DNA of 64,000 nucleotides from Halomicrobium zhouii (GCF_900114435.1 NZ_FOZK01000002.1:248001-312000); one strand, 5' to 3'. Shown: positions 1-7,641, counted from the first letter of the stretch. Numbers and translations are program-made. Notes: generated by a model not told the origin, from the letters alone.

Positions 1-776
1 CGTTCGCCGGCGTGTACGCGTTTTCCGGTGGCCCGTTCCCGATCGAGCAGTTCCCGTCTGGCTCGACGTTCGTCGACGCCTATGGCGACCCGTCCGAACA
101 GGAGACCAGGGTCCGCGGCCTCAATCCGAACGAGCTGACCGAGAACTATCGAAATCTCCGGCTCTACATGGCAGTCGGCAAGGCCGAGGGCGCAAGTGGG
201 CCCGCTGCCGAAATCGAAGCGATAGCGTACGAGAACTTCCTGACATTCGTGGAGAACCTGGACGAGACCGGGATCGACTACACGTTCGACGTCTTCCCCG
301 AGGGCGTCCACGACTGGCCCTACTGGCAAACGTACCTCAAGGGGGTTCTGCCGGATATGATGGACGTCTTCGCGAGCGAGCCAGTCGATCCCAGCGGTTT
401 CACCCACGAGACGATACTGCGGAACGTCGACATCTGGGACTGGCAGATCGACCGGGCGGACACAAACCGGCAAACCGCGGAATTTCTCAGACTCGAAGAC
501 GTGACGTCGGACGGGCTGACGATCACTGGTCGCGGGAAGACGGTCGTCACGACGCCCGGCGACTACGAGTCCGGCCAGAAGTATCGGATCGATCGAGACG
601 ACGGCGCTGCGACCGTGCGACCGAGGATGGTCCGGGCCGACGAGGATGGCTCTCTCACCTTCACCGTTCACCTCGGTCCCGCGGCCGAAACGGGTAGCGA
701 CGTCGCCAATCAGCCCGAATCCGCGACGATCTCGATCGAACCGTTCGAGTGTGGTCGTTCGAACGGCCACGAATAA
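1..776 (+). CDS. Esterase-like alpha/beta hydrolase, C-terminal part (5' end outside window)
   Basis: The reading frame is open to the window edge, so the N-terminal half is missing. The visible part resembles the C-terminal half of antigen-85/esterase-D type hydrolases: a segment ending GVHDWPYWQTYLKG supplies the likely catalytic His in a His-Asp-Trp context, and the upstream Asp-rich strand fits the usual acid position. After about residue 135 there is a beta-rich extension (residues 140-250) that is not part of the hydrolase fold. The nucleophile elbow lies outside the window, so activity cannot be judged. No neighbour in the window suggests a pathway. Confidence 0.6.
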   Translation, partial: FAGVYAFSGGPFPIEQFPSGSTFVDAYGDPSEQETRVRGLNPNELTENYRNLRLYMAVGKAEGASGPAAEIEAIAYENFLTFVENLDETGIDYTFDVFPEGVHDWPYWQTYLKGVLPDMMDVFASEPVDPSGFTHETILRNVDIWDWQIDRADTNRQTAEFLRLEDVTSDGLTITGRGKTVVTTPGDYESGQKYRIDRDDGAATVRPRMVRADEDGSLTFTVHLGPAAETGSDVANQPESATISIEPFECGRSNGHE

Positions 777-1148
777 GGTCGGGCGCACCGATCTATCGTC
801 TTACGGCTGGTGGAACCTGTGGTTTCTGTGTCCACTGCGGCCGGCTGCTAATCGCGCGTGCTCAGCTGGAATGTGGGAAGTCGACCGCCCCCGCACCCCT
901 TCAGGGGCCGATACAATGCCGTCGTCGGAGCAGGGCTGAAAGATGGTGAGCGGGCCAGTTAGGCGGCTCTAGCAAGTCTACGGCCGAAACCTACGGCTCA
1001 GATGAACTTCGTTGTAGTCGTATACTGGGTCTGTCGGAATCGGTTTCTCCACTCTGCAACCAGTGGCCAGGTACCGATTCCACGGAAATGCGTCACGCCC
1101 CTTTCGCTACGTCCGTCCCTGTCTCGGGGAACTAGGAGACAGTCGTTC
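777..1148. repeat. Non-coding remnant of the promoter-repeat family
   Basis: No convincing gene. Positions about 814-900 align with 45690-45775, and about 900-1010 align with 44935-45035 (both contain a shared block ending in AAGTCTACGG followed by CGRAAC). The segment is therefore a chimera of two promoter regions that still drive genes at 45 kb. Together with the gene fragment at 1685-1853 it looks like a decayed second copy of part of the 44-48 kb region. Confidence 0.6.
885..925 (-). promoter_or_regulatory. TATA-plus-inverted-repeat promoter motif, copy 1 (orphan)
   Basis: Read on the minus strand this is TTGTATCGG followed by GCCCC-TGAAGGGGTGC-GGGGGC, the same layout as at 39.9, 40.5, 44.9, 45.8 and 47.5 kb. 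No intact gene follows it, so this copy is probably a relic. Confidence 0.55.
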
Positions 1149-1583
1149 TCAGGTCTGGACTGTCGATGAAGCAGGTCCCGAACCGAGCTGCTGTGAGAGC
1201 CAGTTTCCTAGCGCTGCACTCAACGCACCTGCCAGGGCAACGAGCAATACTCCAATCGTGACTGCTGCGAGCAGCAGAACCGTCTGAACCACTCCGAACC
1301 ACAGTGGCTGGTCGAACGTGGGAATCACAGCGCCGACAGTGGCAATGTTCCAGACGACGGGCAGCGAGGCAACCAGTCCTGTTCGAAGCCCCACCCGGTG
1401 CGCCATCTTCCTCCCGTCGACCGTCAGCACTCCTCCGATGAGTCCTGCCCAGAGGATGATGTTGTAGTCGAGTACCCCTGTCTCCGGAGCGTTGTTCAGT
1501 ACGTACGCCGCTGAACCGAGGCCAGCGGGAAGGGCGTAAGCCCATGGATGGTCTGTTACGAAATTTCGGAGGGCACCAATCAT
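1149..1583 (-). CDS. Small polytopic membrane protein
   Basis: A 144-residue protein with about four hydrophobic segments (around residues 15-35, 42-58, 70-90 and 98-125) and short charged loops. There are no catalytic motifs. Composition is like the small DUF5518-type membrane proteins common in haloarchaea, but I cannot assign a family with certainty. It is a stand-alone gene; the start is the ATG at 1581-1583. The role is unknown. Confidence 0.6.
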   Translation of the reverse strand: MIGALRNFVTDHPWAYALPAGLGSAAYVLNNAPETGVLDYNIILWAGLIGGVLTVDGRKMAHRVGLRTGLVASLPVVWNIATVGAVIPTFDQPLWFGVVQTVLLLAAVTIGVLLVALAGALSAALGNWLSQQLGSGPASSTVQT

Positions 1584-1684
1584 ATGGGTCAGTTGTCACA
1601 ACGTCGATTCCTGGCATAAATGTGTGTGGTAGTCGATCACCGATGCGTCACCAGACGACGGCCGCCATCAATGGGACCTGATAG

Positions 1685-1853
1685 CTACTCGGTCGCTCGA
1701 TGGACGTGGATCTCCGCGTCGTCGTGCACCCAGGCCTCGAGCTTCTCGATCATGTAGGTTCGTGCCTCATTCTCGTCGAAGACGTCCATGTCGAGCATGT
1801 CTCGCGTGATCGATTTCAATGCGCGAAGCCGACCACGAAAGACACCATCGTTC
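1685..1853 (-). pseudogene. 3' fragment of a paralogue of the 46901-47527 gene
   Basis: About 56 codons ending at 1685 are nearly identical to the C-terminus of the intact 208-residue protein at 46901-47527: both contain RGRLRAL, SITRDMLD, DVFDE and EARTYMIEKL followed by AWVHDDAEIHVHR. Upstream of about 1853 the similarity stops abruptly, so the first three quarters are deleted. This is direct evidence that part of the 44-48 kb region was once duplicated here or shared by two integrated elements. Confidence 0.8.
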
Positions 1854-1951
1854 ACATCTGAGGACTGTACGGGATGCGAGAAACGGCGACACCAACCCAA
1901 TTCGTCACTAGAAGGTGGATTGCGTTTTCGGAAGGCAAATTGCGACTCCCC

Positions 1952-3082
1952 TCACTCGTGGTGGGGCTTCGAAACGGGAAACCGAAGCTCGAACGTCGTC
2001 CCCGCCTCGCCCGTCTCTATGAGGTCGATCGTCCCTCCATAACTCAGTGTGAGTTCTTTCACGAGGTGGAGACCGAGCCCATGGTCACCGATATCGGGCC
2101 GGGAAAACAACGTCTCCAGTTCGTCTTCGGGAATGCCACCGCCATTGTCCTGAATTACGACGCGTACAGACTCGTCACGCACCTCGGCGTCAACGGTAAG
2201 CACTAATCCTGACAAATTGTTGTGTTGCACAGCGTTTCCGAGGAGATTGCTCAAGATTCGGCCGAATACCTCGTCCGCCTCGATGTAGATATCGTCCGAC
2301 ACATCTGCCGCTACACTCACACCAGGATGTCGTTCTTCGGTCTTGGCGATTTCAGCTCGAATACTCTGAGAGAGGTTTACTGGTTCTAATTGCCGGTCGG
2401 CCTGAATGGTGCTGAGTAACGACCGCACTTCCTGAATGACGGTCGTCACTTCCTCTCCCTGTCGAAGAATTCGCTGCAATCGCTCGTCGGTCGGTTCGAT
2501 CGGCTCGTCGGACTCGCGTAATAGCGATGCATTGCCGACGATAACCTGCGTCGAATTGAGCACTTCGTGGCGCAGGATACCGTTCATCTGGTCGACCAGG
2601 TCCCGCTGTTTTGCCATGTGTTCTGCGCGGAGCGTTTGCCGTTCCGCTGTCAGGGTGGTGAAGATAGAACGGGAGTGAGAGATTCCGAGCACGAGACCGA
2701 CGGCGAGCCCTAACGTCAGGGCCCACCGGATCCAGTTCGTCACGACCCAGAGAGAGTCCGTCGGAAAGAAGGTCATCAGCCCGATGTTGAAGACGAGAAA
2801 TCCAACCCCTCCAAGAATCCAGTACAGACCGATCCTCCGATGGTGTTCGACGGGGATCTCACTCGTTCGGAGCCACTGGCCGCCCCAGATCAACCCGAGG
2901 CAGGAGGGGACGATGGTAACGTGCCCGACGATGTACCGTGCCTGGAAAATCGTCGAAGAGCCAGATGTAAAGAGAACGACTGGTTCGAGTATCGACCACA
3001 AGAGAAGCAGGAACCCACTGGCACTGATAATCGTTGCCAGTAGAGTCTCAGATGTTTGGTTTTCCCAGTACTTGCCTTTCAC
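1952..3082 (-). CDS. Membrane-bound sensor histidine kinase
   Basis: Four transmembrane helices in the first about 150 residues are followed by a coiled linker, a HisKA dimerisation domain with the phospho-acceptor in GILRHEVLNSTQ, and a HATPase domain with an N-box (NLLGNAVQHN) and a G-box (DNGGGIPE, then GLGLHLVKEL). This layout matches haloarchaeal orphan kinases that signal to unlinked regulators; no response regulator is adjacent. The frame is open up to 3241, but hydrophobicity and the A/T-rich upstream sequence favour the GTG at 3080-3082. The ligand is unknown. Confidence 0.85.
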   Translation of the reverse strand: MKGKYWENQTSETLLATIISASGFLLLLWSILEPVVLFTSGSSTIFQARYIVGHVTIVPSCLGLIWGGQWLRTSEIPVEHHRRIGLYWILGGVGFLVFNIGLMTFFPTDSLWVVTNWIRWALTLGLAVGLVLGISHSRSIFTTLTAERQTLRAEHMAKQRDLVDQMNGILRHEVLNSTQVIVGNASLLRESDEPIEPTDERLQRILRQGEEVTTVIQEVRSLLSTIQADRQLEPVNLSQSIRAEIAKTEERHPGVSVAADVSDDIYIEADEVFGRILSNLLGNAVQHNNLSGLVLTVDAEVRDESVRVVIQDNGGGIPEDELETLFSRPDIGDHGLGLHLVKELTLSYGGTIDLIETGEAGTTFELRFPVSKPHHE

Positions 3083-3326
3083 TACCAATCTACTTGCATC
3101 TCGCAAGTAAATGGTTGGTGAGTGATTATCTGATTTGAGAATTGGCGTCGGTGAGAAACGGAAGATCCCTCTGGTGAGCAGCACCTCGTGTGTGGGACAC
3201 CAGAGGAAACCCTGATGAGATTGTGTAGCACGAACGGACACCTCGAATCCGCCATTCCATTACGTCGAATTTTGGAATATTCTATGCGGCATGAGATACT
3301 ATATCGGGGTAGACACGGAGGAACGG

Positions 3327-3637
3327 ATGAGTCACAACGAGAGCAAGCACGTCCAGACGGAGTTGAGCGAGGACGAGTACGAACGGTTCCGAACGTTTGC
3401 AGAGGAACACGGCCTCTCCCTCGAAGAGGCCGGCCACGAGTCCGTGCTCGAGTGGATCGAACGCCAGCAGCAGGCCGATCCCAACGACCGGGCGTTTACC
3501 GTCCTCGACGAACTCGACTCGGATCGAGCCCGGAGACAGCACCGACGGACGCACGGACCGAGGACGACCTCGTCGACGAATGGCACGGGAGTGACGAGGC
3601 CTTCACGCTCGCCGACGACCCATCCTCCCAGACCTGA
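3327..3637 (+). pseudogene. Antitoxin gene, frameshifted
   Basis: The first about 60 codons encode a typical haloarchaeal antitoxin of PIN-type TA pairs (HVQTELSEDEYERFRTFAEE, then GHESVLEWIERQQQADPNDR). The expected C-terminal tail (TEDDLVDEWHGSDEAFTLAD) is present but in the next frame, so one frameshift lies between about 3505 and 3530. The stop at 3635-3637 sits just before the toxin start, as in intact pairs. Confidence 0.7.
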
Positions 3638-3642
3638 TTCAG

Positions 3643-3954
3643 ATGGCTGAGGCAGTCGAGACGCCGAACGGGACGGACACTGCGGAGCACTTTCGACCTG
3701 GTGGGATCCGCCACCAGGTCCTCGTCGGCCCGAAGTTCCTGTACGCCCTGTTCAATCCACAGGACTAGATGCACGTGGTGTCCCGGGCATTCATACACCT
3801 CGTGCGCGACGGCGAACTTCCGTATCGCCGGCTCGTCGTCAACGACCACATCGTCGACGAGGCCGCAACACGGCTCGAGAAACAGGCCTCGATGTCGAAC
3901 GCGGTAACTACGCTCCCCTACCGTGCCCCCGATGGGTTAACTGTCCACGACTGA
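3643..3954 (+). pseudogene. PIN-domain toxin partner, disrupted
   Basis: It starts 5 bases after the antitoxin stop. The frame encodes GIRHQVLVGPKFLYALFNPQD, an in-frame TAG at about 3767, then MHVVSRAFIHLVRDGELPYR and RLVVNDHIVDEAATRLEKQA, the pattern of haloarchaeal PIN toxins. The C-terminal third is lost. With the frameshifted antitoxin this is a dead TA module. Confidence 0.65.
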
Positions 3955-4453
3955 CCGACGCGTGCCGCTGGTCCGTACTCGGGATGCTCACGAATAGACG
4001 GACCGTCCGATACCGTGGTTGTCGATGGATCCCAGGACGAACGTCGTGCGTTTGTGTACCATACCCTGGCTAATTTTAATATTCCACCCGCCGGGGGTGT
4101 AACTGAAGTCTTCGACACGACGAAGCAGGTGACTCCGATGACAAACGCTCGCCACAAACCGCGGACGGCCAGTTTGCCCCTGCCCGTAGCCGCGGGTCGC
4201 GTTCTCGGCGAGCTTCTACGTTCCCAGGACGCGGAGTCCCCGGATATCGACGGCTGGTCTGGTGAACGTCGCAAATCAGAATACGTCTACCAGGCCGGCA
4301 ATGTCCGGTTACATCTGCCCGCATAACTCGGCCCCCACGCGGACTACCCGCCCGGGGTTGGGGAACACGGGCTCGCCGCCAGACCTCACCCAACCACAGT
4401 TCTGTCACTCTGGCACGGGCTGACTGGCCAGGGGAGGCCGCGGCGTTTGACCA

Positions 4454-4516
4454 GTTCGCTCGTGAGAATCGTGCGAACACGTAGCTCCTGACGCCAACGA
4501 GGCGTTCTGAGCTACG
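4454..4516 (+). repeat. Two adjacent hairpins, the second long with a symmetric internal loop
   Basis: First hairpin: GTTCGC (4454-4459) pairs with GCGAAC (4473-4478). Second: CGTAGCTC (4480-4487) pairs with GAGCTACG (4509-4516), then a 3x3 internal loop, then ACGCC (4491-4495) pairs with GGCGT (4501-4505) around a 5-base loop. Shape and position beside tRNAs resemble the longer hairpin at 8003-8075. Confidence 0.5.
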
Positions 4517-4560
4517 GCTACGCATTCGCCATCCACGACCAGCGACGGCTGTGCGCACCG

Positions 4561-4720
4561 ATGGAACGGAGTTCCATCGAGACTCGCGAACGCCTCGCGT
4601 TCGCTCACAAGCCCTGGAGCCTCCGGGGGACTGCCGTGCTGGCGTGCCGACGTGGTGTAGTCCGGAAGACGGCGTCGATGCCTTCCGGCCGTAGCGAACA
4701 CTTCGCGTTCGCTCAGTCCC
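4561..4720 (+). repeat. Tandem GC-rich hairpins
   Basis: ATGGAAC (4561-4567) pairs with GTTCCAT (4571-4577); GCGAACGC (4586-4593) pairs with GCGTTCGC (4597-4604). At about 4671-4720 the sequence GGAAGACGGCG...CTTCCGGCC followed by GCGAAC...GTTCGCTCAGTCC closely resembles 8928-8975 at the far side of the array. These repeats therefore bracket the array. Confidence 0.5.
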
Positions 4721-4948
4721 AGCGTCGGCGTTCGACGGGAATACTCATCGAGGCAGGCACTATCCTGCCGGTTCGGCTCGTGCCGTTCCGGCAGTACTGG
4801 GCCCGGAAGGGTCTGTAACCTGCATGGTCCGATGTGGTATTCCCGACCGCTTCGGCGGTCGAAGTACGCCCCCACGCGACGGGAGAGTCTGCGAGCAATC
4901 GTTGCGCTCCCCTCGCGTACGCAGACGTATAGACATACAACCAACTTT

Positions 4949-5009
4949 GGGTCGATGGTCCAGCGGTCCACGATCCGTGCCTTGGATGCACGGGATCCTC
5001 GTCGACCCA
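4949..5009 (+). tRNA. tRNA-Pro(TGG)-like, T-arm absent
   Basis: A perfect 7-bp acceptor stem (GGGTCGA 4949-4955 with TCGACCC 5002-5008, then A) encloses a D-arm (GGTC with GATC) and an anticodon arm CGTGC-CTTGGAT-GCACG with anticodon TGG. Between the anticodon arm and the 3' acceptor strand there are only about nine bases (GGATCCTCG) instead of a variable loop plus T-arm, so the molecule is 61 nt. Either a deletion has killed it or it is a minimal tRNA-like RNA. It lies four bases before tRNA-Ser(GCT). Confidence 0.6.
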
Positions 5010-5013
5010 TCGA

Positions 5014-5100
5014 GCCGCGACTGGGTATCGGTGAACCCAACAGCCTGCTACGCTGTAGCCGGTTTCTCTCGGCATCCCGGTTCGAATCCGGGTTGCGGCG
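5014..5100 (+). tRNA. tRNA-Ser(GCT)
   Basis: Acceptor GCCGCGA/TTGCGGC plus G73. D-stem GGG/CCC, anticodon arm ACAGC-CTGCTAC-GCTGT (GCT), long variable arm GCCG...CGGC and T-arm CCCGG-TTCGAAT-CCGGG. It is a complete class II tRNA. It starts 4 bases after the Pro-like tRNA and is separated from the next tRNAs by the IS630-type insertion. Confidence 0.88.
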
Positions 5101-5126
5101 TCCCGCTGAGCGACAGCGAAGTGGTT

Positions 5127-6264
5127 CGAGAGAGCTTTAGTTACAGACACAACTTTTGAACGTCGAGGAAGCGGTCCATCCACGATTCGGCGAAGCTGAG
5201 TCGTTCAGCGATGGTTTCGAAACGGTCGACGATGAGACGGTGCCAGGTTTCGAGATCTGACGCTTCACGCGGTGAGAGGTCGCGCTTCAACGTTTTCCAG
5301 ACCTGCTCGATTGGGTTTAAGTCGGGAGCGTAGCGCGGGAGCCGCACCCGGCGAATGTCGAGCCGATCTGCAACGTTGTCGACATAGTCAGCAAAATGAG
5401 ACGAAAAGTTGTCGCAGATCAGAATGATTGGCCGGTCAGGGTTCTTCTCGCGGATCAGATCGAAAAAACTCCCCGACGGATTCTTTGGAGACGTCCGATT
5501 TGCATTCGGCGACACTCTCACCGTTGAGTGCGTAAAACCCGAGCGTCGGATCGTCGGTAGTTGCCGTCGGCGTTTCTTTACAAATCGTCGGCGAGCCGAA
5601 GGCCCAGAGTCGCTGACGGTTTTCCGTCGGTTGCGGCCAGGCTTCGTCGAGGAACCCGACGACGTAGCCGCCGTCCGGGACGGGTTCGTCGTTATGGAGT
5701 TCGTCGATCGCGTCCTGTAACCGTTCGGAGAGACGCTCTTCGGCGTCGTCCGGCCGGTCCGGATCTCGTGGCCGTGGTTTGGCGAAGTTCATTCCAAAAT
5801 TACTGAGTAGTCGGTGAACGTGACGATCTGAATAGGTAACTCCAAACGCTTCTTCGATGAGCGTTTTGACCTCGCGCTTGGTCCACGGCTGGTCGGCTTC
5901 AAGCACGGATTTCAATTCGTCACGCTGTTCGTCGGAAAGCTTTGGCGGTCGACCGCCGCCAAAATCAGGGTCGAGACCGCCGATTCCGGCCTCGTTCCAA
6001 CGATCCGCCCAGCGACCGGCGGTCGGTCGTGAGACACCGACGCGCCGTCCGGCCTCTTTTAAAGAATCGCCTTCGTAGAGATTCCTGATCAGGCACAAGC
6101 GCCGCACACGGCGTGGTTTTCCGGCTTCCTGAGCGTCATCGATCGCGGCGTCTAACTCGTCGGGCGAGAGGTGGCGTTCAACAGATTTGCGTCGATCGCC
6201 CGGCATACGTCAGTTTTCGAACGCTAGAGGTTCAAGGGTTTCGGCGGATACTATCGCTCTCTCG
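5127..6264 (-). mobile_element. IS630-family insertion sequence inside the tRNA array
   Basis: A transposase gene on the minus strand is bounded by an imperfect terminal inverted repeat: CGAGAGAGC (5127-5135) followed by TTTAGT, against GCTCTCTCG (6256-6264) preceded by ACTATC. About 1.14 kb is the normal size for the family. IS630 elements duplicate TA, but I do not see a clear TA pair at these borders, so the exact ends are uncertain by a few bases. It separates tRNA-Ser(GCT) from the other Ser tRNAs. Confidence 0.75.
5141..6206 (-). CDS. IS630-family DDE transposase, split by a frameshift at a T6 tract
   Basis: The upstream frame (6206 to about 5465) holds two HTH segments (SLKEAGRRVGVSRPTAGRWA; REVKTLIEEAFGVTYSDRHV) and the first catalytic Asp (FLDEAWPQP). 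The downstream frame (about 5465 to 5141) holds the second Asp (LICDNFSSH) and the Glu (DLNPIEQVWKTLKR). They overlap around GAG-TTT-TTT-C, where moving by one base joins GEFF to DLIREKNPD. Either one T was gained and the copy is dead, or the full enzyme is made by frameshifting. Together they give a normal-length protein. Confidence 0.8.
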
Positions 6265-6270
6265 TCATCC

Positions 6271-6334
6271 CGAAAATCTTCGATTTTCGGACGACGGGGC
6301 TCGGAAGACGAGCGAAGCGAGTCTTCCTGAGCGA
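6271..6334 (+). repeat. Hairpin pair upstream of the Ser/Leu tRNA block
   Basis: CGAAAATC (6271-6278) pairs with GATTTTCG (6282-6289), and GGAAGAC (6303-6309) pairs with GTCTTCC (6321-6327) around GAGCGAAGCGA. The second is repeated almost exactly at about 6703-6728 and in altered form at 4671 and 8928. Confidence 0.55.
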
Positions 6335-6416
6335 GGTGAGACAGGCAGACGGGTGACTGCGCTCGATTCGAAATCGAGAGCCGCGAGGCTTCTGGGTTCG
6401 ACTCCCAGTCTCACCG
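6335..6416 (+). tRNA. tRNA-Ser(CGA)
   Basis: Acceptor GGTGAGA/TCTCACC plus G73, anticodon arm CTCGA-TTCGAAA-TCGAG (CGA), variable arm AGCC-GCGA-GGCT and T-arm CTGGG-TTCGACT-CCCAG. Position 8 is C rather than the near-invariant T, and the D-arm is shifted (GCAG...CTGC), so tertiary folding may be atypical. Confidence 0.82.
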
Positions 6417-6418
6417 TC

Positions 6419-6505
6419 GGCGGGATTCCCCTAGCCTGGCCAAGGGGCCGTGCTGGAACCACGGTGCCCGCACAGGGCACGGGCGTTCGAATCGCCCTTC
6501 CGCCG
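6419..6505 (+). tRNA. tRNA-Ser(GGA)
   Basis: Acceptor GGCGGGA/TTCCGCC plus G73, D-stem CCCC/GGGG, anticodon arm CCGTG-CTGGAAC-CACGG (GGA), variable arm and T-arm GGGCG-TTCGAAT-CGCCC. It follows tRNA-Ser(CGA) after two bases, so the block must be co-transcribed. Confidence 0.88.
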
Positions 6506-6507
6506 TT

Positions 6508-6589
6508 TCCGCGGTAGCCAAGTGGCCGAAGGCGGCGAGCTTAAGACTCGCTACGTAGGCATTCGAGGGTTCGAATCCCTCCCGCGGAA
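6508..6589 (+). tRNA. tRNA-Leu(TAA)
   Basis: Acceptor TCCGCGG/CCGCGGA plus A73, T8-A9, D-stem GCC/GGC, anticodon arm GCGAG-CTTAAGA-CTCGC (TAA), a long variable arm and T-arm AGGG-TTCGAAT-CCCT. It starts two bases after the previous tRNA. Confidence 0.88.
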
Positions 6590-6593
6590 CTGC

Positions 6594-6677
6594 ACCGCCA
6601 TGCCCGAGTGGCCCAAGGGGCACGGCTGAGGGCCGTGTGTGCGAAGGCACGCCCAGGTTCGACTCCTGGTGGCGGTA
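6594..6677 (+). tRNA. tRNA-Leu(GAG)
   Basis: Acceptor ACCGCCA/TGGCGGT plus A73, D-stem CCC/GGG, anticodon arm CACGG-CTGAGGG-CCGTG (GAG), a variable arm with GTGC/GCAC and T-arm CCAGG-TTCGACT-CCTGG. It is a complete class II tRNA. Confidence 0.88.
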
Positions 6678-6773
6678 TGCCGAGCGAAAGCGAGGCACAC
6701 CTCGGAAGACGAGCGGAGCGAGTCTTCCGGCGGCATGCCGGCACATCACCGGCTTCGGAATCATCCCCTCTGC
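6678..6773 (+). repeat. Spacer with repeated GGAAGAC hairpin
   Basis: It contains TGCC-GAGCGAAAGCGA-GGCA, a second copy of the GGAAGAC...GTCTTCC hairpin (about 6703-6728), and GGCATGCC and CCGG...CCGG palindromes. There is no coding sequence. Confidence 0.5.
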
Positions 6774-6856
6774 GTCGCCGTACTCAAGTGGTCAACGAGA
6801 TGTGGCTCAGAACCACTGGCGTAGGTCCTACCCAGGTTCGAATCCTGGCGGCGACA
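6774..6856 (+). tRNA. tRNA-Leu(CAG)
   Basis: Acceptor GTCGCCG/CGGCGAC plus A73, T8-A9, D-stem CTC/GAG, anticodon arm GTGG-CTCAGAA-CCAC (CAG; outermost pair T-T), a long variable arm and T-arm CCAGG-TTCGAAT-CCTGG. Confidence 0.85.
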
Positions 6857-7148
6857 TTCGCACCGGCCGGTGCGCTGGAGTCACAACCAGCCACCTTCGA
6901 TGGTGTCAGTACCGGAGAGATAGACGGCTGACAACGGTCGGTGCGTCCCTGTCGAATCGACCCCCTCACCAGCAGACTGGGTCGAGTGGGAGGGATACTT
7001 CGTCTGACACTTACAGACGGCGAGCGAGAGCTCCCAGTCCCGAGGGTGAGATGCCTCGGTGTAAGCCGGTGGAGCAATCCGTCGGCCAAACAACCCCCTC
7101 CCACGGTTTTCCCCAGTTCCAGTGAGGAGCGATGCTCTCGCATAGTTA
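6857..7148 (+). repeat. tRNA-array spacer with palindromes
   Basis: There is no gene. A 16-base palindrome CGCACCGGCCGGTGCG follows tRNA-Leu(CAG) at about 6860-6875. CGTCTG and CAGACG form a hairpin at about 7003-7021. A further tRNA may have decayed here, but I cannot fold one. Confidence 0.4.
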
Positions 7149-7220
7149 CTTCCCGTGGTCCAGTGGCCACGACGCCTCCCTGTAGAGGAGGAGACGCACG
7201 TTCAAATCGTGCCGGGGAGA
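7149..7220 (+). tRNA. tRNA-Tyr(GTA)
   Basis: Acceptor CTTCCCG/CGGGGAG plus A73, with the archaeal identity pair C1-G72. D-stem GTC/GAC, anticodon arm CCTCC-CTGTAGA-GGAGG (GTA) and T-arm GCACG-TTCAAAT-CGTGC. A hairpin GGCGCAC-ACGC-GTGCGCC follows three bases later. Confidence 0.88.
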
Positions 7221-7342
7221 CTCGGCGCACACGCGTGCGCCAACTGGTATTGGATCAATCACGCCCTGTCGATACTAGATCGACTCCGCGAAGCGATTCG
7301 GTCCTCTCGCCGATGACCCCCGAAGTGGGCGAGGCTTGCAGT

Positions 7343-7415
7343 GCTCCTGTGGAGTAGTGGCCAAACTCACGGCCCTCTCAAGGCCGAGCCTCCGGTTCAA
7401 ATCCGGACTGGAGCA
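7343..7415 (+). tRNA. tRNA-Glu(CTC)
   Basis: Acceptor GCTCCTG/CTGGAGC plus A73 with one T-T mismatch, D-stem GAG/CTC, anticodon arm CGGCC-CTCTCAA-GGCCG (CTC) and T-arm TCCGG-TTCAAAT-CCGGA. The 122-base spacer before it (7221-7342) holds only a hairpin at its start. Confidence 0.82.
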
Positions 7416-7418
7416 TGC

Positions 7419-7491
7419 TGGCAGGCGGTCCAGTGGAGTGGACGCGCCGCTGACTTCGGCGAGAGCGCAGGTTCGAGTCCTGCCCTGCCAA
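7419..7491 (+). tRNA. tRNA-Val(GAC)
   Basis: Acceptor TGGCAGG/CCTGCCA plus A73, D-stem GTCC/GGAC, anticodon arm CGCCG-CTGACTT-CGGCG (GAC) and T-arm GCAGG-TTCGAGT-CCTGC. Positions 8-9 are CG instead of TA/TG, and loop positions 37-38 are TT, both unusual. Confidence 0.82.
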
Positions 7492-7494
7492 TTT

Positions 7495-7566
7495 GGGTAT
7501 GTAACTCTGGTGGTAGAGAGTCCGCTAATAGCGAAGTCGTCGAAGGTTCGAGTCCTCTCGCACCCA
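7495..7566 (+). tRNA. Degenerate tRNA, anticodon loop shortened
   Basis: Acceptor GGGTATG/CGCACCC (one A-C mismatch) plus A, T8-A9, D-stem ACTC/GAGT, and a T-loop TTCGAGT with a weak T-stem. Between the D- and T-arms there are 20 bases, three short of normal. The best stem there is CGCT-AAT-AGCG with a 3-base loop, so no standard anticodon can be read. It is probably non-decoding. Confidence 0.55.
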
Positions 7567-7570
7567 TTCT

Positions 7571-7641
7571 GGACGCATGGTCCAAGGGCAGGACACCGCC
7601 CTCACAAGGCGGTAGTCGAGGTTCGAGTCCTCGTGCGTCCA
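7571..7641 (+). tRNA. tRNA-Val(CAC)
   Basis: Acceptor GGACGCA/TGCGTCC plus A73, T8-G9, D-stem GTCC/GGAC, anticodon arm CCGCC-CTCACAA-GGCGG (CAC) and T-arm CGAGG-TTCGAGT-CCTCG. It is followed at 7644-7663 by a 7-bp hairpin TGGACGG-CACACA-CCGTCCA. Confidence 0.88.

Larger units (their letters stand above)
3955..4948. other. Intergenic region with hairpins, left edge of the tRNA array
   Basis: No gene is supported. A frame from 4015 to 4326 has no recognisable domain and I do not call it. At about 4075-4100 an A/T-rich box (TTTTAATATT) is followed by CACCC-GCCGG-GGGTG, similar in layout to the promoter motif at 39-48 kb. From 4454 on there is a run of hairpins, listed separately, that continue through the tRNA array. 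Confidence 0.5.

Noticed and set aside
3291-3326. Earlier ATG for the antitoxin pseudogene
   Set aside because: The extra 12 residues are not like antitoxins and include the promoter-proximal A/T-rich stretch.
4015-4326. Open frame of 103 codons on the plus strand
   Set aside because: No family resemblance and no convincing start; the region is full of pseudogenes and hairpins.
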